Below, piece by piece: positions 43,833 to 52,991 of a stretch of 64,000 bases of DNA. Under the pieces are notes generated by a model. It was not told the origin of the DNA. It saw only the letters and a program-made list of their open reading frames with translations, and searched no databases. The position numbers and the translations under genes are program-made. Position 1 is the first letter of the stretch. Every line of letters begins with the position of its first letter. Source of the stretch: Chitinophaga chungangae (GTDB lineage: Bacteria > Bacteroidota > Bacteroidia > Chitinophagales > Chitinophagaceae); the NCBI RefSeq assembly GCF_017742215.1, contig NZ_JAGHKP010000002.1:1454151-1518150 (forward strand), read 5' to 3'.

Positions 43833-44567
43833 TTAGTTGCCTTGCGGTTTCTTGTGTTTCCGCAATTGCTGCAGCACCGCCTGCATGTCTTTGGGCAGGG
43901 GCGCCTCCAATTCGAAGGCCTGGCCCTTGCTATCCGTAAATCTGATGCGGAACGCATGCAGGGCGAGCCTGTTCAGCAAAGGTTTTTCCTCTTCAGTGAA
44001 TTTTCCCAGCCTGAATTTCTTTTTGATGGCGCTCAGCAGCACGGGCTGACCATTACCATACAGCGGGTCCACGGCGATAGGGTGGCCGAGGTATTTCATA
44101 TGCACGCGTATCTGGTGGGTTCTGCCCGTATGGATGCGCAATTGCACGAGGCTGTACAGCCCGAAGGTTTCCTGCACTTCGTAATCGGTAAGGGAGGGGC
44201 GGCCTTTGGCATTGGTCACCATTTTGCCGCGTTGCACGGGGTGCTCCATGATCGGGGCGTTCACGCTGCCGGACGGGTCGGTGAACTCGCCGTTGACCAG
44301 CCCGAGGTAATATTTTTCCACGTCCCGGCTTTCGAATAGCTGGGAAAGGGATTTGTGGGCGGCTTCATGTTTGGCGAAGATCACGATGCCGCTGGTGTCG
44401 CGGTCGAGGCGGTGCACGGTGAAGATCTGGCCGTAATGTTTTTTGAGAAGGGCTGAAAGGGCTTCCAGCTCGTTGTCGTGACGGTCGGGAATGGTGAGCA
44501 GGCCGGAAGGTTTGTTCACCGCCACAAAATCGTCGTTTTCGAATATGATCAGCTGTTCCAGTCTCAT
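43833..44567 (-). CDS. RluA family pseudouridine synthase
   Basis: A 244-residue enzyme with the catalytic motif HRLDRDTSGIVIFAK, whose aspartate attacks the uridine. Other conserved parts are AVNKPSGLLTIPDRH and RIHTGRTHQIRVHMKYLGHP. There is no S4 domain, unlike RluC/RluD, so it resembles the shorter RluA type. Which rRNA or tRNA position it modifies cannot be said. It follows the RsuA-family gene by 50 bases, with a long hairpin between them. Confidence 0.94.
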   Translation of the reverse strand: MRLEQLIIFENDDFVAVNKPSGLLTIPDRHDNELEALSALLKKHYGQIFTVHRLDRDTSGIVIFAKHEAAHKSLSQLFESRDVEKYYLGLVNGEFTDPSGSVNAPIMEHPVQRGKMVTNAKGRPSLTDYEVQETFGLYSLVQLRIHTGRTHQIRVHMKYLGHPIAVDPLYGNGQPVLLSAIKKKFRLGKFTEEEKPLLNRLALHAFRIRFTDSKGQAFELEAPLPKDMQAVLQQLRKHKKPQGN

Positions 44568-44583
44568 GGACGTATTTCAGAAA

Positions 44584-44612
44584 GGCGGCCTTGCTGTGTT
44601 TGCAAGGCCGCC
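44584..44612 (-). terminator. Hairpin between the two pseudouridine synthase genes
   Basis: GGCGGCCTTGC (44584-44594) pairs perfectly with GCAAGGCCGCC (44602-44612) around TGTGTTT. Only TTTCTG follows on the minus strand, so termination may be partial. Confidence 0.6.
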
Positions 44613-44617
44613 GCCGG

Positions 44618-45964
44618 TTATTTAAAATGTTTGAGCAGGATCACTTCCTTTTCGGTCAGGAAGCGCCATTTGCCGCGGTTGACGTTCTTTTTGGTAAGAC
44701 CGGCGTACATCACGCGGTCGAGTTTTTCCACTTTGTATTCCAGGTGCTCGAAGATGCGGCGCACGATGCGGTTTTTGCCGCTGTGAATCTCGATGCCGAT
44801 CTGTTTTTTATCCTTGCTGTCTACGTAACCAAGCGCGTCTACCAGCGCCAGGCCGTCTTCCAGCGTAACGCCCGCGATGATCTTCTCGAAATCCGCTTTG
44901 GTAAGCGGTTTGTCGAGCTCAACGTGGTAGATCTTTTTGATGTTGTGTTTCGGATGGGCCAGTTTCTGCGCCAGCTCGCCATCGTTGGTGAGCAGCAGCA
45001 GGCCGGAGGTGTTGCGGTCCAGGCGGCCGACGGGGAAAAGCCTTTCTTCGTCGATGGCGTCTTCCACCAGTTCCATCACGGTCTGGCGGCCTTCGGGATC
45101 GTCTGTGGTGGTGATGTAACCTTTCGGTTTGTTGAGCAGCACGTACACGAGGTTCTTTTGCAGGAAGATGCGTTTGTCGTTGAGTTTCACCTCGTCTTTC
45201 GCGGTCACTTTAAACGCCGGCTCGATGATCTTTTCACCGTTCACCAATACCTTGCCTTCCTTGATGTAGTCCACGGCTTTGCGGCGGCTGCAGATGCCGC
45301 AGTGGGAAATGAACTTGTTCAGCGGCATCTCGTTGCTGTCGGCGGTTTCGCTGGCAGCGGTTTCTTTTACGATGCGTTTGCGCGTGCTTTTCTCTTTCTT
45401 TTTGCCGTGTATTTCGGCTTTGCGCTCGCTTTTGCGCGGGCGGTCGCCAAATTGTTCCTTTTCTTTTTTCCTGGGCTTGAATTCTTTGTTTCCGCGGTCT
45501 TCAAATTTCCTTTTCGGGCTTTCTTCTCCGTCGCCGAAAGTTCTTTTCGGTTTAAGTTCTTTATCGCCGAAGCTGCGCTTGGGGCGTTCTTCACGGTCTT
45601 CGAACTTCCTTTTCGGGCGGTCTTCTCCATCGCCGAAGGTTCTTTTCGGTTTAAATTCTTTATCGCCAAAACTGCGCCTGGGGCGGTCTTCGCGGTCTTC
45701 GGACTTCCTTTTCGGGCGGTCTTCGCCGTCGCCGAAAGTTCTTTTCGGTTTAAATTCTTTGTCGCCAAAGCTGCGTTTGGGGCGGTCTTCACGGTCTTCG
45801 AACTTCCTTTTGGGAAGGTCTTCACTATCGCCAAAGCTGCGTTTGGGCTTATCGTCCCCGCTGCCGAAGCGGCTTTCCCGGGATTTTTTTTCACCGGGCT
45901 TACCGGTGCTGTTTTCTTTGAAAGGTGTGAACCCTTTACGGGGAGCGGGTCTGCTTTTTTTCAT
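44618..45964 (-). CDS. RsuA/RluB family pseudouridine synthase with a repetitive charged N-terminus
   Basis: A 448-residue protein. Residues 1 to about 205 form a low-complexity region of Lys, Arg, Asp and Glu. It contains three near-identical 33-residue units beginning at residues 63, 96 and 129 (KRSFGDKEFKPKRTFGDG, then EDRPKRK) and a partial unit at 41. Residues about 212-258 are an S4 RNA-binding domain (PLNKFISHCGICSRRKAVDY). The catalytic domain follows, with VGRLDRNTSGLLLLTNDGE (D316). The enzyme is predicted to modify a uridine in rRNA. RluB homologues average 250-300 residues, so the extension is large. rlmN is 42 bases upstream on the same strand. Confidence 0.93.
   Translation of the reverse strand: MKKSRPAPRKGFTPFKENSTGKPGEKKSRESRFGSGDDKPKRSFGDSEDLPKRKFEDREDRPKRSFGDKEFKPKRTFGDGEDRPKRKSEDREDRPRRSFGDKEFKPKRTFGDGEDRPKRKFEDREERPKRSFGDKELKPKRTFGDGEESPKRKFEDRGNKEFKPRKKEKEQFGDRPRKSERKAEIHGKKKEKSTRKRIVKETAASETADSNEMPLNKFISHCGICSRRKAVDYIKEGKVLVNGEKIIEPAFKVTAKDEVKLNDKRIFLQKNLVYVLLNKPKGYITTTDDPEGRQTVMELVEDAIDEERLFPVGRLDRNTSGLLLLTNDGELAQKLAHPKHNIKKIYHVELDKPLTKADFEKIIAGVTLEDGLALVDALGYVDSKDKKQIGIEIHSGKNRIVRRIFEHLEYKVEKLDRVMYAGLTKKNVNRGKWRFLTEKEVILLKHFK
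45470..45847 (-). repeat. In-frame 99-base repeats in the pseudouridine synthase gene
   Basis: Three copies of a 99-base unit encode the 33-residue charged repeats, with a partial copy before them. The copies are much more similar in DNA than needed to keep the amino acids, which suggests recent duplication or gene conversion. Confidence 0.8.
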
Positions 45965-46006
45965 GCTGTATGTTTATGTTGCTGCATTCCTGCAGTAGAT
46001 ACGATT

Positions 46007-47053
46007 TTAAACAGTTGCTTTATTTGCCAGCTGGCCGCAGGCGGCATCGATGTCTTTACCGCGGCTTCTGCGCAGGCGCGCGTTCACGCGGTGTTTGCCG
46101 AGGTATTCCATAAACGCTTCCGTGGCTTCGGGCGAAGGTTTCTGGAAACGCGCCTGGTCGATCGGGTTGTATTCGATGATGTTCACGAGATCTACCGGCA
46201 CCTGGCGATAGATCTTGATCAGTTCGTCCGCATCTTTTTCCGAATCGTTGAAATCTTTGAAAAGGATGTATTCGAAAGATATTTCGTTTTGCGTGGCTTT
46301 GTAAAAATAATTCAGCGAATCCACCAGCACCTTTAGGTTGTTGGTTTCGTTGATCGGCATGATCTGGCTGCGTTTTTTGTCGTTGGCGGCGTGGAGAGAC
46401 AGGGCGAGGTTGAATTTCACCTGGTCGTCTCCCAGCTGCTGGATCATTTTGGCTACGCCCGCGGTGGATACGGTGATCCTTTTGGGGCTCATGCCCAGGC
46501 CATCGGGTGACGTGATCTTTTCTATGGATTTCAATACGTTACGGTAGTTAAGCAGGGGCTCGCCCATGCCCATGTACACGATATTGGTGAGTTTTTTCCC
46601 GGAAGATTCGAGGGCCTGTTTGTTGATCAGGGCCACTTCGTCGAAGATCTCGTCGAATTCGAGGTTCCTTTTCCTGTCCATGAAGCCGGTAGCGCAGAAT
46701 TTGCAGCTGAGGCTGCAGCCTACCTGGGAAGACACGCAGGCGGTCTGGCGGGTGCTGGTCGGTATCAGCACGCCTTCCACGAGGTGGCCGTCGTGCAGGC
46801 GGAAGCGGCTTTTGATGGTGCCGTCCGTACTGTGCTGGGTAGCGTCGATTTTGATGGAAGGGAACGAGAAGTTTTCTTCCAGCGCGGCCCGCAGGGGCTT
46901 GCTGAGATTGGTCATGCTTTCGAAATCAGGGGCCTGTTTCAGCCACAGCCATTCATAGACCTGTTTGGCCCTGAACGGCTTTTCGCCCATCTGTTCAAAA
47001 ACTTCCTGGATTTGTGCCAGGCTCAGGTGCCTGATGTTCTGCTTCCTCGTCAT
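46007..47053 (-). CDS. rlmN: Dual-specificity 23S rRNA/tRNA adenine-C2 methyltransferase RlmN
   Basis: A 348-residue radical-SAM enzyme of the usual length. The cluster motif C-x3-C-x2-C is in VGCSLSCKFCATGF and the methyl-carrying cysteine is in DIDAACGQL near the C-terminus. GEPLLNYRNVLKSI and VNIIEYNPI are further family segments. RlmN methylates A2503 of 23S rRNA and A37 of several tRNAs. On the minus strand TACCTTTG ends four bases before the ATG. It likely shares transcripts with the downstream RsuA-family gene, so two RNA-modification genes lie together. Confidence 0.97.
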   Translation of the reverse strand: MTRKQNIRHLSLAQIQEVFEQMGEKPFRAKQVYEWLWLKQAPDFESMTNLSKPLRAALEENFSFPSIKIDATQHSTDGTIKSRFRLHDGHLVEGVLIPTSTRQTACVSSQVGCSLSCKFCATGFMDRKRNLEFDEIFDEVALINKQALESSGKKLTNIVYMGMGEPLLNYRNVLKSIEKITSPDGLGMSPKRITVSTAGVAKMIQQLGDDQVKFNLALSLHAANDKKRSQIMPINETNNLKVLVDSLNYFYKATQNEISFEYILFKDFNDSEKDADELIKIYRQVPVDLVNIIEYNPIDQARFQKPSPEATEAFMEYLGKHRVNARLRRSRGKDIDAACGQLANKATV

Positions 47054-47057
47054 CGCG

Positions 47058-47065
47058 CAAAGGTA
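47058..47065 (-). promoter_or_regulatory. -7 element directly before rlmN
   Basis: On the minus strand TACCTTTG (47065-47058) is a perfect match and ends four bases before the ATG at 47053. No TTG is seen at the -33 position. It implies a leaderless transcript if used. Confidence 0.4.
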
Positions 47066-47152
47066 CGTCCATATTTCGGATTTGAGATTGGTCCGGCCGG
47101 TCGTAATACCGGATAGTTACCCTAAATTCGCAACTTTAACAATTTTGACGTT

Positions 47153-48352
47153 ATGCAAACTGCTTATATAGTCGATGCGGTAAGAACGCCGATAGGCCGT
47201 TATGGCGGCAAACTGAGCACGGTGCGGCCGGACGATATGCTGGCGCTTATGCTCCGGAGCCTGTTAACGCGCAACCCTTCGCTGGACCCCGCTGCCGTGG
47301 AAGACGTGATCGCCGGCGCCACCAACCAGGCCGGGGAAGATAACCGCGACGTAGCCCGTATGGCCGTTCTGCTGGCAGGATTGCCCGTATCGGTAGCCGG
47401 CAATACCGTCAACCGCCTCTGCGCATCGGGCCTCCAGGCTATTATGGACGCTTCCCGCGCCATCATGTGCAACGAAGGCGACGTATACATCGCCGGCGGC
47501 GTGGAAAGCATGACCCGCGCGCCTTTGGTGATGCCGAAAGCCGAAGGCCCCTTCAGCCGCAAAACGGAGATGTACGATTCCACCATCGGCTGGCGCTTCA
47601 CCAACCGGAAGCTCGCCGATATCTATTATCCCTTTTCCATGGGCGAAACCGCCGAAAACGTAGCCCGCGAATGGAAGATCAGCCGCGAAGACCAGGATAA
47701 ATTTGCCTACGAAAGCCAGCTGAAATACAAACAGGCCTTCGAAGCCGGCAAGTGGCAGGACGAGATCGTTCCCGTGGAAATCACGCCCAATAAGGAAGAA
47801 CAGGTGGTTTTCAGCAAAGACGAGCACCCCCGCGAAACTTCCCTCGAAAAACTGGCCGGTCTCCGCCCCGCCTTTGCAAAAGACGGCTCTGTGACCGCCG
47901 GCAATTCCGCCGGCATCAACGACGGCGCCTCCGCGCTGCTGATCGTGTCTGAATCCGCCCTTAAACGCTTCAACCTCAACCCGATAGCAATGGTGCGCTC
48001 TATGGCGGTAGCCGGTGTAGACCCCGCCATCATGGGCATCGGGCCGGTGCCGTCCACGGTAAAAGCGCTCAAAAGAGCGGATATTTCCGTAGCAGACCTG
48101 GACGTGATCGAACTGAACGAGGCATTCGCCTCCCAGGCGCTGGCCTGCATCCGCGAGCTGGGGCTGGACCCGGCGAAGATCAACTTCAACGGCGGCTCCA
48201 TTTCCATCGGTCACCCGCTGGGCTGCAGCGGCGCGCGAATCACCACCACGCTGATGCATGAAATGAAACGCCGGCAGGGCGCAAAATACGGCCTGGCTAC
48301 AATGTGCGTGGGCGTGGGGCAGGGCGCGGCGATGGTGTTTGAGAAGGTGTAA
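47153..48352 (+). CDS. Thiolase (acetyl-CoA acetyltransferase / 3-oxoadipyl-CoA thiolase type)
   Basis: A 399-residue thiolase. Active-site cysteine is in VNRLCASGLQAI; GHPLGCSGARI and the second cysteine region TMCVGVGQGAAM are intact. The N-terminus RTPIGRYGGKLSTVRPDD resembles PcaF-type 3-oxoadipyl-CoA thiolases, which end aromatic degradation, but acetoacetyl-CoA thiolase is also possible. No other aromatic-degradation gene is nearby, so the substrate is left open. The EamA transporter gene starts three bases after its stop. Confidence 0.93.
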   Translation: MQTAYIVDAVRTPIGRYGGKLSTVRPDDMLALMLRSLLTRNPSLDPAAVEDVIAGATNQAGEDNRDVARMAVLLAGLPVSVAGNTVNRLCASGLQAIMDASRAIMCNEGDVYIAGGVESMTRAPLVMPKAEGPFSRKTEMYDSTIGWRFTNRKLADIYYPFSMGETAENVAREWKISREDQDKFAYESQLKYKQAFEAGKWQDEIVPVEITPNKEEQVVFSKDEHPRETSLEKLAGLRPAFAKDGSVTAGNSAGINDGASALLIVSESALKRFNLNPIAMVRSMAVAGVDPAIMGIGPVPSTVKALKRADISVADLDVIELNEAFASQALACIRELGLDPAKINFNGGSISIGHPLGCSGARITTTLMHEMKRRQGAKYGLATMCVGVGQGAAMVFEKV

Positions 48353-48354
48353 CC

Positions 48355-49278
48355 ATGAAAAGATCCAACTATGCTCTCGGCTTTGCGATGGCGCTGATCG
48401 GCGCCATGATGTTCTCCGCCAAAGCCATTTATGTGAAGCTCGTTTACCGCACAGAAGCCATAGACGCCATTTCCATGCTGGCGCTGCGCATGATGTTCGC
48501 CGTGCCTTTTTATATCGTTACCGCCGTCGTGCTTTACCGCCGCAGCGATAACGTAAAACTCACCGTCCGCCAGTGGGGCTGGATCGCCATACTTGGCTTT
48601 CTCGGGTATTACGCCAGCAGTTTGCTCGATTTCATGGGACTGGCCTATATTTCCGCGGGGCTCGAACGGCTCATTCTTTTTCTTTACCCCACTTTCGCAT
48701 TGCTGATCGGCGCGGTCGGTTTTGGGAAAAAGATCTCCCGTACGCAGTGGATCGCGCTGCTGATCGCTTATGCGGGCATGGTGGTGGCTTTTGCGGGGGA
48801 CGTGCAGCAGCAGTGGGACCCCGGCGTGATCACGGGAAGCATGCTGGTATTGGGTTGCGCCGTTACCTACGCGTTTTACATCGTAGGCGGCGGCGAAGTG
48901 ATCCCCAAAGTGGGCTCTATGAAGTTTACTGCCTACGCGCTGTGTTTCGCCGCCATCGGCATTTTCACGCAATACTTCGTGAAACACGGCACGGAAGTGC
49001 GGCATTTCTCCGGGCATACGTACTGGCTGTGTTTCCAGATGGCGATCGTTTCCACCGTGATCCCCACATTCCTGACCAGTGAAGGCATCCGCAAGATCGG
49101 CTCGGGCAATACGGCGATCATCACCAGCATCGGGCCGGTGGCTACGATCGTGCAGGCTTATATTTTCCTGGACGAGCCCATCACCTGGCCGCAACTGGCG
49201 GGCACCGCCCTGGTGCTGGGGGGTGTACTGCTGATCGGTAAAAAAGGGAAGGAGAAGGCAATAAAAAACGAGCGGTAG
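48355..49278 (+). CDS. EamA/DMT family transporter
   Basis: A 307-residue membrane protein with about ten hydrophobic helices in two EamA repeats (first YALGFAMALIGAMMFSAKAI, second TGSMLVLGCAVTYAFYIVGG). The family exports or imports amino acids, nucleotides or other metabolites; the substrate here is not predictable. The gene starts three bases after the thiolase gene, suggesting a shared transcript. It converges on the sigma factor gene. Confidence 0.93.
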   Translation: MKRSNYALGFAMALIGAMMFSAKAIYVKLVYRTEAIDAISMLALRMMFAVPFYIVTAVVLYRRSDNVKLTVRQWGWIAILGFLGYYASSLLDFMGLAYISAGLERLILFLYPTFALLIGAVGFGKKISRTQWIALLIAYAGMVVAFAGDVQQQWDPGVITGSMLVLGCAVTYAFYIVGGGEVIPKVGSMKFTAYALCFAAIGIFTQYFVKHGTEVRHFSGHTYWLCFQMAIVSTVIPTFLTSEGIRKIGSGNTAIITSIGPVATIVQAYIFLDEPITWPQLAGTALVLGGVLLIGKKGKEKAIKNER

Positions 49279-49324
49279 AACACTAACATCCCACCGCCCG
49301 TTCATGGCAAGCAAAAAAGGGTAT

Positions 49325-49906
49325 TCACAAACAAATCTGCTTCTCCGTCATCATCTTCCGGAGATTGATCAGGCCATATCGCATACGGCCCAATGCGGTA
49401 TTGATGCTCACATTCGTGAGGTCGGCAATTTCTTTGAAACTCAGTTCCGCGTAATGACGCAGGATGATCACTTCGCGCTGTTCGCCAGGCAGCATGTCCA
49501 GCATGCGGCGCACGCTGTCGTGGCTCTGGCGGGTCATCATCTTCTCTTCGGCGCTCGGCTCGGAGAAGTTCAGCACGTTAAAAATGTCTTTGTCGTCGCC
49601 GGTTTTGATGATCGGCGTACGTTTGATCTTCCGGAAATGGTCCACACACAGGTTATGCGCGATACGCATGGCCCATGGCAGGAATTTCCCTTTCTCGGTG
49701 TACCGGTCCGCACGAATGGTATCGATGATCTTGATGAAAGTATCCTGGAAGATATCTTCTGCAAGAAAAGTGTCTTTTACGAGCAATACGATAGAGGTGA
49801 ATAATTTGTCTTTATGGCGGTACACCAACTCTTCCAGAGCGGAAGAGTGACCCTTCTTGAACAGGTTGATCAGCTGTTCATCGTTCATTTTGTACATTAC
49901 TTGCAT
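49325..49906 (-). CDS. RNA polymerase sigma-70 family factor (ECF-like)
   Basis: A 193-residue sigma factor. Region 2 is at about residues 24-95 (FLAEDIFQDTFIKIIDTIRA and KFLPWAMRIAHNLCVDHFRK). Region 4 is at about 130-185 (MLPGEQREVIILRHYAELSF, then KEIADLTNVSINTALGRMRY). Alternative ATGs at codons 4 and 7 make the true start uncertain (MNDEQLINLFKK is attractive). No anti-sigma gene lies next to it, so it is probably a constitutive or otherwise regulated ECF-type factor. The 280 bases upstream to uvrA hold no other ORF. Confidence 0.92.
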   Translation of the reverse strand: MQVMYKMNDEQLINLFKKGHSSALEELVYRHKDKLFTSIVLLVKDTFLAEDIFQDTFIKIIDTIRADRYTEKGKFLPWAMRIAHNLCVDHFRKIKRTPIIKTGDDKDIFNVLNFSEPSAEEKMMTRQSHDSVRRMLDMLPGEQREVIILRHYAELSFKEIADLTNVSINTALGRMRYGLINLRKMMTEKQICL

Positions 49907-50171
49907 ATACGTCTACCAATAGCGGTTATTAAATAGTACGGACTTAACAGTCAGTAGGTTGTCAGTAGCGTAAAGTTTAAGCGATAATGTACAATTTTTA
50001 AGTTATGAATCTTTAACCGGGACTAGGTATAAGATGTCGGTTATTGCAAATATAACGGAATGTTTGAATAAAACAACACCGACCGGATAATTTTACTGCG
50101 AAAGATGTACGACGGGCAAGGCGTTCCGGATTTCGGGAAATTTCGCCCCCGGCAGACTGCCTCCGAATCCT

Positions 50172-50179
50172 TAAATTTG
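50172..50179 (+). promoter_or_regulatory. -7 element just before uvrA
   Basis: TAAATTTG matches TAnnTTTG exactly and ends seven bases before the uvrA ATG. No TTG lies about 19 bases upstream. If used, the leader is nearly absent. Confidence 0.4.
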
Positions 50180-50186
50180 TGATCCT

Positions 50187-52991
50187 ATGTGCGCAAAAGT
50201 AAAATCCAAGGAAGTTACCGTTGAACGTGAACCAGTTAGCTCGCCTGACCATATCTTTATCAAAGGTGCCAGGGTGCATAATCTCAAGAATGTCAGCGTA
50301 TCCATTCCCAGAAATAAACTCGTGGTGGTAACCGGCGTGAGCGGTTCCGGCAAGTCCAGCCTTACCATGGACACCCTTTACGCCGAAGGCCAGCGCCGCT
50401 ACGCGGAAAGCCTCAGCTCCTACGCCCGCCAGTTCCTCATGCGGATGAACAAGCCGGACGTGGATTACATCAAAGGCATTTGCCCGGCCATCGCCATCGA
50501 GCAGAAGGTGGTTACCCGCACCCCGCGGTCTACCGTAGGCTCCATGACCGAATTGTACGACTACCTGCGCCTGTTGTTCGCCCGGGCGGGAAGAACGTAT
50601 TCCCCCGTGTCTGGCCAGCTGGTCAAAAAACATGAAGTGGCGGACGTGGTGGACTTTATCGCCCGCCTGCCCCACGGCAGCAAGGTGCAGATCCTCGTTC
50701 CTTTCCGCCAGCACGCCAACCGCAAACCGCTCGAAGAGCTGAATATCCTGATGCAGAAAGGGTTTTCACGCCTTTACCTGAACGGCGCGCTGGTGCGCAT
50801 CGAAGACCTTCTGGAAGAAAAATCCCCTAAAATAGCCGCTTCCACCTATGTGCTGATCGACCGCATCGTGGTGAAAGATTTTGAGGAAGACGATAAACAC
50901 AGGATCGCGGATTCCGTACAGACCGCCTTTTACGAAAGCGAAGGCGACTGTATCCTGGAAGTGGACGGCAAAATTTCCCAGACCTTTTCCAACCGCTTCG
51001 AGCTGGACGGCATCCAGTTTGAAGAACCGGTGCCGAATCTTTTTTCCTTCAACAACCCCTACGGCGCCTGCCCGACCTGCGAGGGTTTCGGCCAGGTGCT
51101 GGGCATAGACGCGGACCTGGTAATGCCAGACAAGCGGCTGAGCGTGTACGAAGGCGCTATCGCGCCTTGGAGGGGCGAAAAGATGGGAGAATACAAGGAA
51201 GCCCTGGTGAAAGCCGCCAGGAAATTCAATTTTCCCATACACAAACCCATCGCGGAGCTTACAGATGAGCAGGTAAAGCTGCTCTGGACGGGCAACGAGC
51301 ATTTCTACGGCCTGAACGAGTTCTTCAAAATGGTGGAGCAGAACCTGTACAAAGTGCAGTACCGCGTGCTGCAGGCCCGTTACCGCGGCCGCACCATCTG
51401 CCCCACCTGCAACGGCGCGCGTTTGCGCAAAGAGGCGCTGTACGTGAAAGTGGGAGATGCCAGCATTGCAGAGCTCGTTGACCTGCCGGTGGAGAAGCTG
51501 AAAGTATGGTTCGACGGGCTGGAGCTGAACGAATACCAGCAGCAGGTGTCCAAACGTATCCTCGTAGAAGTGCATCACCGCGTGAAAACCTTGCTGGACG
51601 TAGGTTTGGGCTATCTCACGCTGAACCGCGTGGCGAACACCCTCAGCGGCGGCGAAAGCCAGCGCATCCAGCTTACCCGTACGCTGGGCAGCAACCTCAC
51701 CAACTCGCTGTACATCCTCGACGAGCCGAGCATCGGCCTGCACGCCCGCGACACGCACCGCCTCATCCGCGTGCTGCACGAGCTGCGCGACCTCGGCAAT
51801 ACCGTAGTAGTAGTGGAGCACGACGAGCAGCTGATGGAAAAAGCCGATTACATCATCGACATGGGGCCGCTGGCCAGTCATCTCGGCGGCGAAGTGATCT
51901 TCGAAGGCACTTACCCTGAAATATTAAAAGACGGCAAAAGCCTCACCGGTAAATATCTCAGCGGCCATCTGCGCATCGATCCGCCGGCGCACCTGCGCAA
52001 GTGGAAACGCTCCATCAAACTGGAAGGCTGCCGCCAGCATAACCTGAAGAACATCGACGTGGAATTTCCGCTGGGCGTGCTTTGCGTGGTAACCGGCGTA
52101 TCCGGCTCGGGGAAAACCACCCTCGTCAAACAAATACTTTACCCGGCGCTGATGAAGCTGAAGGGCGAATTTACCGACCGTGTAGGCAATCACCGCGCGA
52201 TGAAAGGCGATATGGACCATATCACCCAGATCGAAATGATAGACCAGAACCCGATCGGCAAAAGCTCGCGCTCCAACCCGGTGACCTATATCAAAGCCTA
52301 CGACGAGATCCGCGACCTGTACGCCAAACAGCCGCTGTCAAAAATGCGGGGTTTCCAGCCCAAACATTTTTCTTTCAACGTAGACGGCGGCCGCTGCGAC
52401 ACCTGCAAGGGAGAAGGCGAAGTGATCGTGGAAATGCAGTTCCTCGCAGACGTGCATCTTACCTGCGAAACCTGCGGCGGCAAACGTTTTAAAGAAGAGG
52501 TGCTCGAAGTGCAGTACAAGGGCAAAAATATTTACGACGTGCTCGAAATGGGCGTAGACGAAGCGATCGAATTTTTCAAAGATGAAAAAGACGTAGTGTC
52601 GAAGATCCGCCCGCTCAGCGACGTGGGGCTCGGTTACGTGAAACTGGGCCAAAGCTCGGACACGCTTTCCGGCGGCGAGGCCCAGCGTGTGAAACTCGCG
52701 AGTTTCCTCGGCAAAGGCAAAGCGCAGGGACATATCCTGTTCATATTCGACGAACCGACCACGGGGCTTCATTTTCACGATATCCGCAAACTACTGGCGA
52801 GTTTCAACGCACTGATCGAACAGGGCCACAGCGTGCTGGTGATCGAGCATAACCTCGACGTGATCCGCAGCGCAGACTGGGCGATAGATCTGGGGCCGGA
52901 AGGCGGCGAAGGCGGCGGAAACCTGCTGTACGCGGGTGTTCCGGAAGGCATGAAAAAAGTAAAGGAAAGTTATACCGGGAAATTTTTGTGA
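50187..52991 (+). CDS. uvrA: Excinuclease ABC subunit A
   Basis: A 934-residue UvrA with two ABC modules. The first Walker A is GVSGSGKSSLTMDTLYAEGQ and the second GVSGSGKTTLVKQILYPA; the signatures are LSGGESQRIQLTRTLG and LSGGEAQRVKLASFLG. Zinc cysteines are present in CPTCEGFGQVLG, ICPTCNGARLRK and the second domain CDTCKGEGEV/CETCGGKRF. UvrA finds bulky DNA lesions and loads UvrB in nucleotide excision repair. The start MCAKVKSKEVTVEREP is a little longer than in E. coli. The stop codon overlaps the TauE/SafE start (TGATG). Confidence 0.98.
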   Translation: MCAKVKSKEVTVEREPVSSPDHIFIKGARVHNLKNVSVSIPRNKLVVVTGVSGSGKSSLTMDTLYAEGQRRYAESLSSYARQFLMRMNKPDVDYIKGICPAIAIEQKVVTRTPRSTVGSMTELYDYLRLLFARAGRTYSPVSGQLVKKHEVADVVDFIARLPHGSKVQILVPFRQHANRKPLEELNILMQKGFSRLYLNGALVRIEDLLEEKSPKIAASTYVLIDRIVVKDFEEDDKHRIADSVQTAFYESEGDCILEVDGKISQTFSNRFELDGIQFEEPVPNLFSFNNPYGACPTCEGFGQVLGIDADLVMPDKRLSVYEGAIAPWRGEKMGEYKEALVKAARKFNFPIHKPIAELTDEQVKLLWTGNEHFYGLNEFFKMVEQNLYKVQYRVLQARYRGRTICPTCNGARLRKEALYVKVGDASIAELVDLPVEKLKVWFDGLELNEYQQQVSKRILVEVHHRVKTLLDVGLGYLTLNRVANTLSGGESQRIQLTRTLGSNLTNSLYILDEPSIGLHARDTHRLIRVLHELRDLGNTVVVVEHDEQLMEKADYIIDMGPLASHLGGEVIFEGTYPEILKDGKSLTGKYLSGHLRIDPPAHLRKWKRSIKLEGCRQHNLKNIDVEFPLGVLCVVTGVSGSGKTTLVKQILYPALMKLKGEFTDRVGNHRAMKGDMDHITQIEMIDQNPIGKSSRSNPVTYIKAYDEIRDLYAKQPLSKMRGFQPKHFSFNVDGGRCDTCKGEGEVIVEMQFLADVHLTCETCGGKRFKEEVLEVQYKGKNIYDVLEMGVDEAIEFFKDEKDVVSKIRPLSDVGLGYVKLGQSSDTLSGGEAQRVKLASFLGKGKAQGHILFIFDEPTTGLHFHDIRKLLASFNALIEQGHSVLVIEHNLDVIRSADWAIDLGPEGGEGGGNLLYAGVPEGMKKVKESYTGKFL

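Noticed and set aside
45279..45998. Ser/Leu-rich plus-strand ORF over the charged repeats of the pseudouridine synthase
   Set aside because: It is the reverse frame of the repeat region and has no independent support.
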